Source: Verrucomicrobiia bacterium (GTDB lineage: Bacteria; Verrucomicrobiota; Verrucomicrobiia; Limisphaerales; DSYF01). Taken from it: 41,384 nt of DNA. Shown piece after piece: positions 23,247-31,606 of the stretch. The stretch is from NCBI GenBank assembly GCA_035765895.1, contig DASTWL010000024.1, positions 1 to 41,384 of the forward strand. Direction: 5' to 3'. The notes under the pieces were generated by a model, which saw only the letters and a program-made list of their open reading frames with translations, was not told where the DNA came from and ran no database searches. The position numbers were made by a program, and so were the translations under genes. Numbering within the stretch: the stretch's first letter is position 1; every line of letters starts with the position of its first letter.

Positions 23247-25538
23247 TTACAAACTCGGCACGACGCGGAAGAACTGCTGCACGTTGTTGCGCGTTGACGT
23301 CATGAAGGACATCGATGTCCCGGTGCCGGCGATGGGCGTGCCCACGTTGGTCCAGCCGCCGCCCAAGGTGGAGATGGCCTGGATTTGGTAGGTCTTGCCC
23401 GCTTCGGTGTCGAAGACGACCTCAGCCGCCGTGTAGATGCGCACCGGCGAATTGGTGCCACCCACGGAGCCTGTGTTCGCCCAGACCACGCCGTCCGGCA
23501 GAGCGATGCCCGCGACGGTCGGATTCAGGCCGAGGCTGAACTTCAGCCAGTTCGGGATGCCGTCACCCGCCGGCATCGCATTCGGCGCCGCGTTGGCGTT
23601 GGTGATGGAACCGAAATACTGGATCTGCCAGGCATCCGGCAGGCCATCCATGTTGGCGTCACCCGTCAGGTCGCCGATGGACGCCTTGAGCAGTCCGACG
23701 GCGAACGGCGCGTTGTGAATGCCCAAGCTGCCGTCCGCACTGACGAACTGCCAGTTGTAGGCGGCCTGCAGATACTTCGCTGGCCAATTGGTTTTGACTG
23801 AAAGACGCGTTTGCACCGCACCGTCGACGACGCCATTGGCATTGGGCAACAAGGTGCTGAGTTTATTGAGCAGATGTTGCACCTCGGTTTGCACGCCCTC
23901 AGTGAGTCCGTCGCCATCGTAGTCCTGACGAACCATGTCGAACGACTCGATCGGGCCGTGGCATTGAACGCAGACACCAACCATGTCCACCGTGCCGGTG
24001 CCGTTGGTGTAACTCATCTTGAAGGTATGACCACCGGCTTTGGTGAAGCCAGGATCGGTAGCGGCAACTTCCTGCATGTGACAGCCGGCGCAGGTGTTGG
24101 TGATGGCATAGCGATGCGCCGCACTGGGAATGTTCTGGCCGTAAGTGACGGCATTGACGCCTTCGAGCATGTCCGCCTGTGGGCTGTCATGCACCCCAAA
24201 GGCCGAACCGCCAACCCACGTGGGCAGGCCGGCCGGATAATTCACAAGGCTGTTGGTCACCGAACCGTTGCGGCTGTTATGGCATTGCATGCAGAAGGCT
24301 CCCATGCCCGCATTCGTCACCACCGTGCCTTCGGACAGCGTGATGCTTGTGCTCAGCCGCAGTTGGTGCGGATTGGTGGCATCATGCGGATCATGGCACG
24401 TCTGGCAGGTAATCGCCTCGTATGCGGTGTTTGGCGTGTAGTTGAGCGTGGTGGGATGGGCATTCTGATTTGTCATGCCGCCTGCTTCCGCCCAAGCTTC
24501 AAAGCCGGAGGCCGTGTGGCAACGGACACAGGCCACCCGGGACGGGCCGGACGGAGTGCGTGTGGCCGACGCGTGTGCCGAGTTGTTCCATTCCGCCGTT
24601 TTGAAATGGTGGGTCAGGCTGTCATGGCATTGCGCGCAATCGCCCGCCGCCATGCTGACGCCGAGCCGGGGCCAGTTGGCTACATTCGTCTGACCCAACG
24701 CCGCGGCGTGTTCGCTGCCCGGGCCGTGGCAGCTTTCGCACTGGATGTTGGCCACCGCGCGCAAGCTGGCGGGCATGGCGTCCCAATTGGTCGGGCTGAG
24801 CGTTGTCGGAAAGGTCCAGTTGGTCGCCGTGGCGATGTCGTCAAACCCGCCGTTCACGGCCAGCGAATTCGTGTCGTAGCCCACCACGTGGCACGACGTG
24901 CAATTCTTGGTAAAGTGGTCGGTGCTCACCCCGTTGATCGCATCCTTGAAGGCGTGGGAATGCAGCGTGTTCGTCCAACTGCCGTAAACATTCTCCGCGA
25001 TGGCGCCGCCGCTGTGGCAGAGCGCACAGGTCTGCACACCCATGTAGGTCGCCGCCGTGAGCGGCTTGGTGATGTTGGTGCTGCCGCTGCCATTGTCGGT
25101 AACGATGGCCACCTGCACGGCGTATTGACCCACCACGTCAGGCCGCAGCAACGCGCGGCCGGCCACCCGCAACGTCAGGCGGTCCGCCATCTTGTAGGTC
25201 GGCACGTTGCCGCCGAGCGGGCTGTTGGTGATGACCGCCGCCGAACCCACCGGCTTGGTGACCAGGGTCCAGGTGACGCTGGTGATGTTCGAGGATGGGA
25301 TGCTCAGGTTCACCAGGGCATCCAGGTAGAAGGGCACGCCCACGCCCACGGTGTTGAGGCCGCCCGAAGTCTCCGAGCCGCCAGGCAGGCCGTAGTCTTT
25401 AATTTCCTGGGGCGTAAGCGGCCGGGTGTCGAGCAGGGCGTTCAACGCCGGCGCAGCCGCCTGTGCGAGCGCGGCACCGAGGGTTAGCAGCGCCACCGAG
25501 CCAAGCCGGCCCGCGACGCGTGTCATGGAGTTGCACAT
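23247..25538 (-). CDS. Secreted nonaheme c-type cytochrome B with surface-type C-terminal domain
   Basis: About 763 residues from the ATG at 25538, which has AGGA about 10 bases ahead; a GTG at 25574 is rejected. A signal peptide ends near 'ALAQAAAPA'. Residues about 60-165 are Ig/PKD-like. Nine CXXCH sites follow (CALCH, CTSCH, CESCH, CAQCH, CVRCH, CQTCH, CMQCH, CAGCH, CVQCH). 'CQTCHDPHDATNPHQLR' and 'AAYNWQFVSADGSLGIHNAP' show it is a paralog of nonaheme A. After the hemes comes an EF-hand-like 'GDANMDGLPDAWQIQYFG' and a beta domain ending 'QQFFRVVPSL', a style common at the C-terminus of verrucomicrobial surface proteins. Probable extracellular electron carrier. Confidence 0.85.
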   Translation of the reverse strand: MCNSMTRVAGRLGSVALLTLGAALAQAAAPALNALLDTRPLTPQEIKDYGLPGGSETSGGLNTVGVGVPFYLDALVNLSIPSSNITSVTWTLVTKPVGSAAVITNSPLGGNVPTYKMADRLTLRVAGRALLRPDVVGQYAVQVAIVTDNGSGSTNITKPLTAATYMGVQTCALCHSGGAIAENVYGSWTNTLHSHAFKDAINGVSTDHFTKNCTSCHVVGYDTNSLAVNGGFDDIATATNWTFPTTLSPTNWDAMPASLRAVANIQCESCHGPGSEHAAALGQTNVANWPRLGVSMAAGDCAQCHDSLTHHFKTAEWNNSAHASATRTPSGPSRVACVRCHTASGFEAWAEAGGMTNQNAHPTTLNYTPNTAYEAITCQTCHDPHDATNPHQLRLSTSITLSEGTVVTNAGMGAFCMQCHNSRNGSVTNSLVNYPAGLPTWVGGSAFGVHDSPQADMLEGVNAVTYGQNIPSAAHRYAITNTCAGCHMQEVAATDPGFTKAGGHTFKMSYTNGTGTVDMVGVCVQCHGPIESFDMVRQDYDGDGLTEGVQTEVQHLLNKLSTLLPNANGVVDGAVQTRLSVKTNWPAKYLQAAYNWQFVSADGSLGIHNAPFAVGLLKASIGDLTGDANMDGLPDAWQIQYFGSITNANAAPNAMPAGDGIPNWLKFSLGLNPTVAGIALPDGVVWANTGSVGGTNSPVRIYTAAEVVFDTEAGKTYQIQAISTLGGGWTNVGTPIAGTGTSMSFMTSTRNNVQQFFRVVPSL

Positions 25539-25746
25539 AGTCGATCTGTCCTGTTGTTGAGTTTTTGAGGTCACACGATCTTGGTTGGAAATTAAAAGGG
25601 CGCCAGCCGGCGACTACTCGCTTCTTGCCAAATGCCCGTCATTATTTGCTTTGTCATTTGCATCCGGTTCCACCAGAGGTTCTGATGGTTGATGGAGTCT
25701 AAAGTGGCGCGTTGTTTCTGGGGGTGAACAAACCGGTCGGGAGGTT

Positions 25747-26823
25747 TCAGCCGAAACACGCCACCGCGCCCAGCGCAGCGGCCGGTTCCGCAACCGCCCG
25801 GCCTGCTGCGGGCGGCACCGCGTTGAGCCGCGCCAGAATTTCGGCCGCGCGCGTCGCGATGATGGTGCGACAGAGGCCGAGTTCGTGTTCCCGGTTGCGC
25901 ACGTGCTCCTGCACGATCGCCTGCAGGTGGTCGATGTTGTAAAGGTAAACGCCCGGCACCTGCTGCACGTCCGCATCGATGTCGCGCGGCACGGCGATGT
26001 CGATGAGGAACAGCGGCCGGCCGTGACGGGCGCGCATGGCGGCGGCCACCGCTGGCCGCTCCAAAATCACGCGGCGGGCGCCGGTGGAGCTGACGACGAT
26101 GTCCGCCTCGACCAGGGCCGGCAGCAGTTGCTCGAAAGGCAGCGGCTGCCCGCCGATTTCGGCGGCCAACACGCGCGCCTTCTCGAGTGAGCGATTGACC
26201 ACGAGCACGCGGTTGGCGCCTTTCTTGGCCAGGTGCCGGACGCACGCCTCGCCCATTTTGCCCGCCCCCACAATCATCACCGTCTTGGCGGAGAAGTCGT
26301 GATCGAAAATGCGCTCGGCCAGTTCCACCGCCACGCTGCCGACCGAGGTGGCGCCGCGGCCGATGGCCGTGCCGGAGCGGATTTCCTTGGCCACCTGGAA
26401 GGCTGTCTGGAAGAGGCGATTGGTGATGCGGCCCGTCAATTTTGCCTCCTGCGCGGCAAGATACGCCTGCTTCACCTGGCCGGTGATTTCCGTTTCGCCC
26501 AGCACCATCGAGTCCAGCCCGCTCACCACGGCGAACAGGTGTTTGACCGCTTCCGCCCCCTCCTTCACATACAACGACCCGCCCACGTCGTTGCCGTCCC
26601 GCGCCAGCAGACGGAACAAGGCGGCCCCGTCGGGCCACGCGGCGTCCGTGACCGCGTAAATCTCGACGCGGTTGCAGGTGGAAACGAGCACCACTTCGCG
26701 CAGACCGCCGTTGATCTTGAGCCGGCAGGCGCTGCACCGCACCCGCGCCGGCGGCACCGCCACCTGCTCCCGCACATCGACACTGGCCGTCTTGTAACTC
26801 AACCCGGCAACAAAAAACTTCAT
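25747..26823 (-). CDS. hemA: Glutamyl-tRNA reductase, short form
   Basis: A 358-residue enzyme from the ATG at 26823. It has 'FVAGLSYKTASVDVRE', the catalytic Cys in 'LVSTCNRVEIYAV', 'SGLDSMVLGETEITGQVKQAY', the NADPH loop 'VMIVGAGKMGEACVRHL' and 'DIAVPRDIDADV'. It makes glutamate-1-semialdehyde, the first committed step of heme synthesis. Typical enzymes are about 420 residues. Here the C-terminal dimerisation domain is cut short after 'ATRAAEILARLNAV' and ends in an Ala-rich tail; other frames downstream do not supply it. Chlamydial enzymes are also short. The open frame extends to 27018 but without family similarity. Confidence 0.93.
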   Translation of the reverse strand: MKFFVAGLSYKTASVDVREQVAVPPARVRCSACRLKINGGLREVVLVSTCNRVEIYAVTDAAWPDGAALFRLLARDGNDVGGSLYVKEGAEAVKHLFAVVSGLDSMVLGETEITGQVKQAYLAAQEAKLTGRITNRLFQTAFQVAKEIRSGTAIGRGATSVGSVAVELAERIFDHDFSAKTVMIVGAGKMGEACVRHLAKKGANRVLVVNRSLEKARVLAAEIGGQPLPFEQLLPALVEADIVVSSTGARRVILERPAVAAAMRARHGRPLFLIDIAVPRDIDADVQQVPGVYLYNIDHLQAIVQEHVRNREHELGLCRTIIATRAAEILARLNAVPPAAGRAVAEPAAALGAVACFG

Positions 26824-27066
26824 GTTGAACTCTCTGGTTACGAGGGTGATAAAAGGTTGAAATCCCGGCGGACGGACCCTGTTCCGCACCGCTTGATGCA
26901 AACGTTCCGCCGCCGGCCGCCAATTTCCGTGCCGGCTCCCAATCCGTTCCGTTTGCGTGCTGTCATCACGGTGGCACTCTAAGTCAACGCGCCGGGGCGG
27001 CTTGTCCGGGCTTGCCAAAGACTCATCCTTTTTTGCCCGACCCGGCCATGGATTGGTGAGCCGTCG

Positions 27067-28836
27067 CTATTGGCCGGATGCCGGCGCATCTTTGGCGGGC
27101 ATCGTCGTGCTGGCTGGCGACCCGGGTTTGACACCGTCCGCGGCCGGCTCCGTGGCCAGCGGATGTTCGTCCTCCATCCAATGCTCCGACACGCGGCCGT
27201 CCCAGCACGCGAGGTTCACGGGATAAATGTCCGGATCGAACATCACGTGGTAGAAGTGCCAGACGAGAATGGCGAGGCACGCGAGGATCGCCTCGTAATA
27301 ATGAATCGTGGTTGCCACGTCGATGACCCAGCGCGGGAGGAATTGCGTGACTTCCATCTTGAACCAGATGGCGAGCCCGGTGACGCCCATGATGATCGTG
27401 CCCCACACAACGGCCCAATACTCCAGCTTCTCCGCGTAGCCAAAGCGTTTGAACCGCGCCTTCTCCGGGCGGGTGCCCGTGAGATAACGCGCGTTCGCCA
27501 CAACGTCCCGTGCGTCCTTCGCCTCCGGCAGGAAATCCCGCAGCAGCCGCCGGCCGTCCCGGGTGAACAGCAGGTAGCTGACGTGATAGAGCCCCAGCCC
27601 GAGCATGATCACGCCCGCCACGCGGTGCGTCCAGCGGCGGAAATCCTCATGCGCTCCGAGCAGCCGCGCCAGCCACGAATCGGGGAACTTCAAGGCAAAG
27701 CCCGTCACGGCCAGCACGATGAAACTCGTGAGCAGGATGAAATGCTGCCAGCGTTGCTGGCGGTTCATGCGCTGCACCGTGCGGCGTTCCGCCCGGTGCA
27801 GCCGGATCCATTTGCGCAGGAACAGCAGCCCATTGTGCACCAGCATCACGCTGATCGTGACGATGATCAGCACCACATAAATGCGCCGCACCCACGCGTT
27901 GACCTTCCCGCCCAGATCGGTCGCCTCCGCCGGCGGCACCTCGGCCACGTGAATTTTGCCGCTGGCAAACTTCGTCGTCGCGCCGGGATGACACTTGCCG
28001 CACGTGGCCACGAGGTTCTTCGGATTGATGCTGGAGCGCGGATCGCTCGACGGCAGCACGAGGTGGTAACCGTGGCAGCTCGCGCAGTTCGCCGCGAGCG
28101 TGGACCCGTATTGCGAGGCCAGGCCGTGGTAGCTCTCGAAGAAGGTTTTCACGCGGTCCGCCGGCAGGTTGAACTTGCTGTTGATGCGCTCGGAGGCGTG
28201 GCATTTGCTACAAACGTCCGCGGAAATCTTGAGCGAGGCGTTGGTCTTCAACTGCTCGATGCGATGCTCTGAATGACAATCGATGCACGTGGGCGCTTCG
28301 CGTTTGCCTGCGGCCACGGCCTGCCCGTGCACGCTCGCCGCCACGTCGGCCGCCGCCTGGTCGTGACAGTTCCCGCAGGTCTTCGCGAGATTGGCGAAAT
28401 ACAGCGGCGACGCCGGATCGGTGATGGGCTTCAGCTCGTGGGAATCATGACAATCCGTGCAGGTCGGCGCCGCGGCATCGCCCGCCGCGAGGGCCAGCCC
28501 GTGCACACTCTCGGTGTAACTCTCCGACTGGCGCGCGTGACAGCGGGCGCAATTCACCTTCTCCGCCGCCACGTTGTCGTCGGGATGTTTGGTGGTGATG
28601 TCCGCGTGGCAGGCCTGGCAGGTGTTCGTCTGATGCACCGACGCGCGCAACACCGCCGCGTTCACGAACAGGGAAACGGCGCGCCCCTCGGCGTTGGTTT
28701 TGGTCAGCGTCGTGTCGCTGTGACACTCGAGACAATCGCTGTCCTTGATGGTTTCCGCGGCGTGGCCGCCTGCCGCCAGCACAACCAGCAAGAGGCCCAG
28801 CGCCGCCCGCACTGTATTGCTGGCGCCCGGCATCAT
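27067..28836 (-). CDS. CbcL-like nonaheme cytochrome c fused to a cytochrome b membrane domain
   Basis: About 589 residues from the ATG at 28836. A signal peptide is followed by nine CXXCH sites between residues 35 and 283: CLECH, CQACH, CARCH, CTDCH, CGNCH, CIDCH, CSKCH, CASCH, CGKCH. From residue about 315 there are five membrane helices with His in 'VHNGLLFL', 'RWQHFILL', 'RWTHRVAGVIMLGLGLYH' and 'IHYYEAILACLAILVWHFYH', as in diheme cytochrome b561/FdnI domains. This nine-c-heme plus b-type layout matches Geobacter CbcL, an inner-membrane quinol oxidoreductase for extracellular electron transfer. It is downstream of lpxA and upstream of hemA. The frame is open to 29022, but that extension is not convincing. 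Confidence 0.88.
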   Translation of the reverse strand: MMPGASNTVRAALGLLLVVLAAGGHAAETIKDSDCLECHSDTTLTKTNAEGRAVSLFVNAAVLRASVHQTNTCQACHADITTKHPDDNVAAEKVNCARCHARQSESYTESVHGLALAAGDAAAPTCTDCHDSHELKPITDPASPLYFANLAKTCGNCHDQAAADVAASVHGQAVAAGKREAPTCIDCHSEHRIEQLKTNASLKISADVCSKCHASERINSKFNLPADRVKTFFESYHGLASQYGSTLAANCASCHGYHLVLPSSDPRSSINPKNLVATCGKCHPGATTKFASGKIHVAEVPPAEATDLGGKVNAWVRRIYVVLIIVTISVMLVHNGLLFLRKWIRLHRAERRTVQRMNRQQRWQHFILLTSFIVLAVTGFALKFPDSWLARLLGAHEDFRRWTHRVAGVIMLGLGLYHVSYLLFTRDGRRLLRDFLPEAKDARDVVANARYLTGTRPEKARFKRFGYAEKLEYWAVVWGTIIMGVTGLAIWFKMEVTQFLPRWVIDVATTIHYYEAILACLAILVWHFYHVMFDPDIYPVNLACWDGRVSEHWMEDEHPLATEPAADGVKPGSPASTTMPAKDAPASGQ

Positions 28837-28973
28837 GCCCCAGCATCGGCCCGCGCGCCCAAACTGCTCTACACCGCTTGGCGATTGCTTCGCATTTTTT
28901 GCGAGCACGCGCCGCCGGCAGGCGGCCAAGGCAACAGGTTTTGGGCTTGGGGCGTGCCGCCCACCCTTTCCGT

Positions 28974-29786
28974 TCAGTCCTCTGCGCCGTCCCCTTCCGC
29001 CGCCCGTCCCGTGTCGGCGCACAGGCCGCGCCGGGTCGCCGCGGCGAATTCGAGAAACGTCTTCGCGGGCGCGCTGGTGAACTGCGGTTCCGCGGCGGCC
29101 AGGGCGTCACGGAACGGACGGCCCGACCGGAGGACCAGGTGATAAAGCTGTTTCAGCTCCAGCCGGTCCGCGGCGGAAAAACCGGCGCGCCGCAGGCCAA
29201 TCACATTCAAACCGCACACGCCGTTGTCGCCGCGCGCAATGCAGAACGGCGGCAAATCCTTGCTGATGGCCGCGCCGCCCTGCATCAGCGCCAGCGGGCC
29301 GACGCGCACGAACTGGTGCACCAGGCAGTTGCCCGAAATGAACGCACGGTCCCCCACCGTCACGTGGCCGCCGAGCAGCGCGCCATTGGCCAGAATCACG
29401 TGGTCGCCCACGAGGCAGTTGTGCCCGACGTGACAGTGCGCCATGAACAGCCCGTGCGAACCGATGACCGTGTCCTCGGCCGGCTTGTTCGAGCGATGCA
29501 CCGTGACGTGTTCGCGGAAGACGTTCCCCTCGCCGATGCGCAGGCGCGTCGGTTCGTCCCGGTATTTCAAATCCTGCGGCGCGTCGCCAATGACACAGCC
29601 GGCGTGGAAGCGGTTGCGCGCGCCGATGGTGGTGATGCCGGTGAGGTAAACGTGCGGTCCGACCACGCAGCCCGCGCCCAATTCGACGCCGCCGTCAATC
29701 ACCGCGTAGGGGCCGACCTGCACCGTCGGGGACAGTTTTGCGTCCGGGTGCACAATGGCCGTGGGATGAATCGCTGGGTTAGCCAC
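28974..29786 (-). CDS. lpxA: UDP-N-acetylglucosamine acyltransferase
   Basis: A 270-residue left-handed beta-helix protein. Hexapeptide repeats begin 'IHPTAIVHPDAKLSPTVQVG' and run through 'GCVVGPHVYL' and 'VGHNCLVGDHVILAN'. 'GDAPQDLKYRDEPTRL' and 'MAHCHVGHNC' (catalytic His) are LpxA signatures, and 'NVIGLRRAGFS' precedes the helical C-terminus. It transfers a 3-hydroxyacyl chain from ACP to UDP-GlcNAc, the first step of lipid A synthesis, so the organism should make lipopolysaccharide. The start codon appears to be GTG. No other lpx genes are in the window. It is 137 bases upstream of the CbcL-like gene. Confidence 0.95.
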   Translation of the reverse strand: MANPAIHPTAIVHPDAKLSPTVQVGPYAVIDGGVELGAGCVVGPHVYLTGITTIGARNRFHAGCVIGDAPQDLKYRDEPTRLRIGEGNVFREHVTVHRSNKPAEDTVIGSHGLFMAHCHVGHNCLVGDHVILANGALLGGHVTVGDRAFISGNCLVHQFVRVGPLALMQGGAAISKDLPPFCIARGDNGVCGLNVIGLRRAGFSAADRLELKQLYHLVLRSGRPFRDALAAAEPQFTSAPAKTFLEFAAATRRGLCADTGRAAEGDGAED

Positions 29787-30095
29787 AGATTGCGCCGGTC
29801 GGTTGCATTGATTTCAGATGGGGAGAAATTGGCAAATTGCTGGGAAAACTAAAGCCTATTCGGGCGAACCCGGCAGAATTTCCCTTAACCGGCGGCTGCC
29901 CTTACTGACAGTGCCAGTGTGGAAATCAGACGGGTTCAGGTGCACGTCGGTGGTGATTTCAAGCGGTCAGAGGTCAGACTCACTGAAGTCCCGTCGGCAG
30001 TCGCGACTTTCAGCAAGAAGAGCGCAGCGGCGATGAAAGGCGCAGTCTGCCGGCCATGAATTCAGACTGCCTCCGAATAAACATTTGCATCCCGC
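29787..30095. other. Non-coding stretch after lpxA
   Basis: No convincing gene. Minus-strand translation after the hsdR remnant at 30096-30167 stays broken by stops in all frames, so this may be decayed hsdR sequence, but I see no preserved motif to prove it. No hairpin terminator was recognised. Confidence 0.4.
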
Positions 30096-30167
30096 TCACC
30101 CCAATTTGCCAAACAGCCGCATAGCGGGCTGCTCGACAAGCTGGTCCTCGGTGTAGGCGTGGGGCAT
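30096..30167 (-). pseudogene. hsdR N-terminal remnant 1
   Basis: Twenty-three codons: 'MPHAYTEDQLVEQPAMRLF' followed by Gly-Lys-Leu-Gly and a TGA. Type I restriction R subunits commonly begin with 'TEDQLVEQP...LF..LGW'. The stop falls where the conserved Trp codon (TGG) should be. It starts 6 bases after the CIA30-like gene. The rest of hsdR is missing. Confidence 0.7.
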
Positions 30168-30173
30168 GAGTCT

Positions 30174-30773
30174 TCAGCGGGCGGCTTTGATCCAGCCGAT
30201 TTCCAGCCGGAACGGTCCGGCCTGTTTATCCGAAATGAGAAAGCCGACCGAGTTCACCTTCGCGGGATTCAGTGTCAGCGCGTCCGTCAGCACCCGGCCA
30301 CGGAAGGTGGGAACAAAATCCTTGAAGGCCAGCCGATGTTCTTCCCATTCACCCGGCTTTGTTGTGAAACTGCATTGGTAAAGCGGCGTGTCGAAACCCG
30401 CCCCGGTGCGAACGGTAAATTTGTAAGTTCGTCCATCCCCGCGCACTCGCAGGATGAAGGCGGTCAGCCCGGCGAGATCGTCGCGCACGGGCGCGGAACG
30501 CACAGAGGCGAACCCGCCGTTGTTCTCCAGTCGAACCGTGCCGCTGAAAATGGCGCAGCCGTTGGTTGGCACCTTAAACTGACTGGTGGAAACCCCTCCC
30601 ATCACATCATCGTTGACCACTTCCCAGGCGGGCGAGTTGGTAGTCGTCTGGAAGTCAAAGAGGGTTTTGTTGGTTGCCGGTTCAGCTTTCATGGCGATGG
30701 TCAGGGATGTGAGCGCGCACACGAGAATCAGGCGCGCGGAGTTGGTTAAAGCCGAAGCCATTTTAAGTTTCAT
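30174..30773 (-). CDS. Secreted CIA30-like protein
   Basis: A 199-residue protein with a signal peptide. The CIA30/galactose-binding-like domain is indicated by 'WEVVNDDVMGGVSTSQF', 'CAIFSGTVRLENNGGFASVRS', 'FILRVRGDGRTYKFTVRT' and 'VGFLISDKQAGPFRLEIGWI'. In mitochondria CIA30 assists complex I assembly; bacterial homologs are of unknown role and often exported. It starts 4 bases after the tspO stop, so the two are likely co-transcribed. Base composition resembles the core genes rather than the restriction remnants on both sides. Confidence 0.85.
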   Translation of the reverse strand: MKLKMASALTNSARLILVCALTSLTIAMKAEPATNKTLFDFQTTTNSPAWEVVNDDVMGGVSTSQFKVPTNGCAIFSGTVRLENNGGFASVRSAPVRDDLAGLTAFILRVRGDGRTYKFTVRTGAGFDTPLYQCSFTTKPGEWEEHRLAFKDFVPTFRGRVLTDALTLNPAKVNSVGFLISDKQAGPFRLEIGWIKAAR

Positions 30774-30777
30774 AAGT

Positions 30778-31242
30778 TCAAGGGTTCAGCCTCCACAACG
30801 TGCCGTTCAACACGGCTGCAAAACCCACCCACGCCAGATATGGCGCGAGCAGCCAGGCGGCTGCGCGATGCACGCGCCAAAACACCGCGATGGTCCACGC
30901 GATGGCCAACCAAAGCAGCACGATTTCTGCAAATGCCACGCCGGTCCAGTGCAGACCGAAGAACAGCGGCGTCCAAAGCGCGTTGAGCGCCAGTTGCGTG
31001 AGGAAGATGAGCAGCGGCTTGCGTTGTTTGTCCCAGCCATCGCGTCGCCACACCAGCCATGCCGCCACCGCCATCAACGAGTAAAGCGCCGTCCACACCG
31101 GACCGAAGATCCACCCCGGCGGATTCCACACCGGCTTCTTCAATGAGGCATACCATTCGCCCGGCATGAACAATCCGCCCATCGCCGCGGCGGCGAAGCA
31201 GAGCAACACCCACCCGATCAGAGCTGGAATATGGCGGTTCAT
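30778..31242 (-). CDS. tspO: TspO/MBR family protein
   Basis: A 154-residue protein with five membrane helices. 'YASLKKPVWNPPGWIFGPVWTALY' region and 'LALNALWTPLFFGLHWTG' are the family hallmarks, with many Trp residues, and 'WVGFAAVLNGTLWRLN' closes it. TspO binds tetrapyrroles and cholesterol-like ligands and acts as a sensor or porphyrin handler in bacteria. This fits a window with five heme genes, though it lies in a separate region. Start at the ATG at 31242; an upstream extension to 31419 is not family-like. It sits between two hsdR remnants and forms an operon with the CIA30-like gene. Confidence 0.93.
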   Translation of the reverse strand: MNRHIPALIGWVLLCFAAAAMGGLFMPGEWYASLKKPVWNPPGWIFGPVWTALYSLMAVAAWLVWRRDGWDKQRKPLLIFLTQLALNALWTPLFFGLHWTGVAFAEIVLLWLAIAWTIAVFWRVHRAAAWLLAPYLAWVGFAAVLNGTLWRLNP

Positions 31243-31312
31243 TGAGATTGGCCGGGATACGGTTCGGTAAAAATTTGTTATCTGGTCTTGTTCATCGGTG
31301 CAGCAGGAACGG

Positions 31313-31450
31313 CTAGTATTCGCCGACATCAATCGGCAGCTCGGACTCAATGGTGCGCAACCGCGCCGCCCAACCGCGAGATTCCAGCACAGCCCCGTCA
31401 ATGACAGGTTGTTCGACAAGCTGGTCTTCAGTGTAGGCGAGTGCGCTCAT
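31313..31450 (-). pseudogene. hsdR N-terminal remnant 2 (possibly chimeric small ORF)
   Basis: A 45-codon frame starting 'MSALAYTEDQLVEQPVIDGA', again the N-terminus of a type I restriction R subunit. After residue 18 it changes to 'ESRGWAARLRTIESELPID' and ends at a TAG, unlike any HsdR continuation I know. Against remnant 1 the shared codons differ mainly at third positions. So the two probably come from related but separate systems rather than from a recent copy event. Confidence 0.6.
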
Positions 31451-31577
31451 TTTTGCAGACACATGTCAGGTTTTAAGAAGCTGGAACAATGCAACTTGTG
31501 ACCTTATTCCCATTTCCTTGTATGGTCCACATTGACAAACAAGGGCCATCGGAAAGGGATGACTTGAGGAAGAACTC

Positions 31578-31606
31578 TTGCAATGTGTGCCTGTGCGGCA
31601 TACATT
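31578..31606 (+). promoter_or_regulatory. Promoter of DUF1778 antitoxin gene
   Basis: TTGCAA (31578-31583), a 17-base spacer and TACATT (31601-31606), placed so that the transcript would start about a dozen bases before the ATG at 31625. An inverted repeat CTGCA-n6-TGCAG (31607-31622) follows directly and is a candidate antitoxin operator. Confidence 0.5.

Noticed and set aside
26824-27018. N-terminal extension of hemA
   Set aside because: The 65 added residues are Arg/Pro-rich and not in the family; 'MKFFVAGLSYKT' is the natural start.
28837-29022. N-terminal extension of the CbcL-like gene
   Set aside because: It would bury the signal peptide behind a Gly/Arg-rich stretch of about 62 residues.
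29818-30036. 72-codon plus-strand frame in the lpxA-CIA30 gap
   Set aside because: No ribosome-binding site, no family resemblance and biased toward Arg/Ser.
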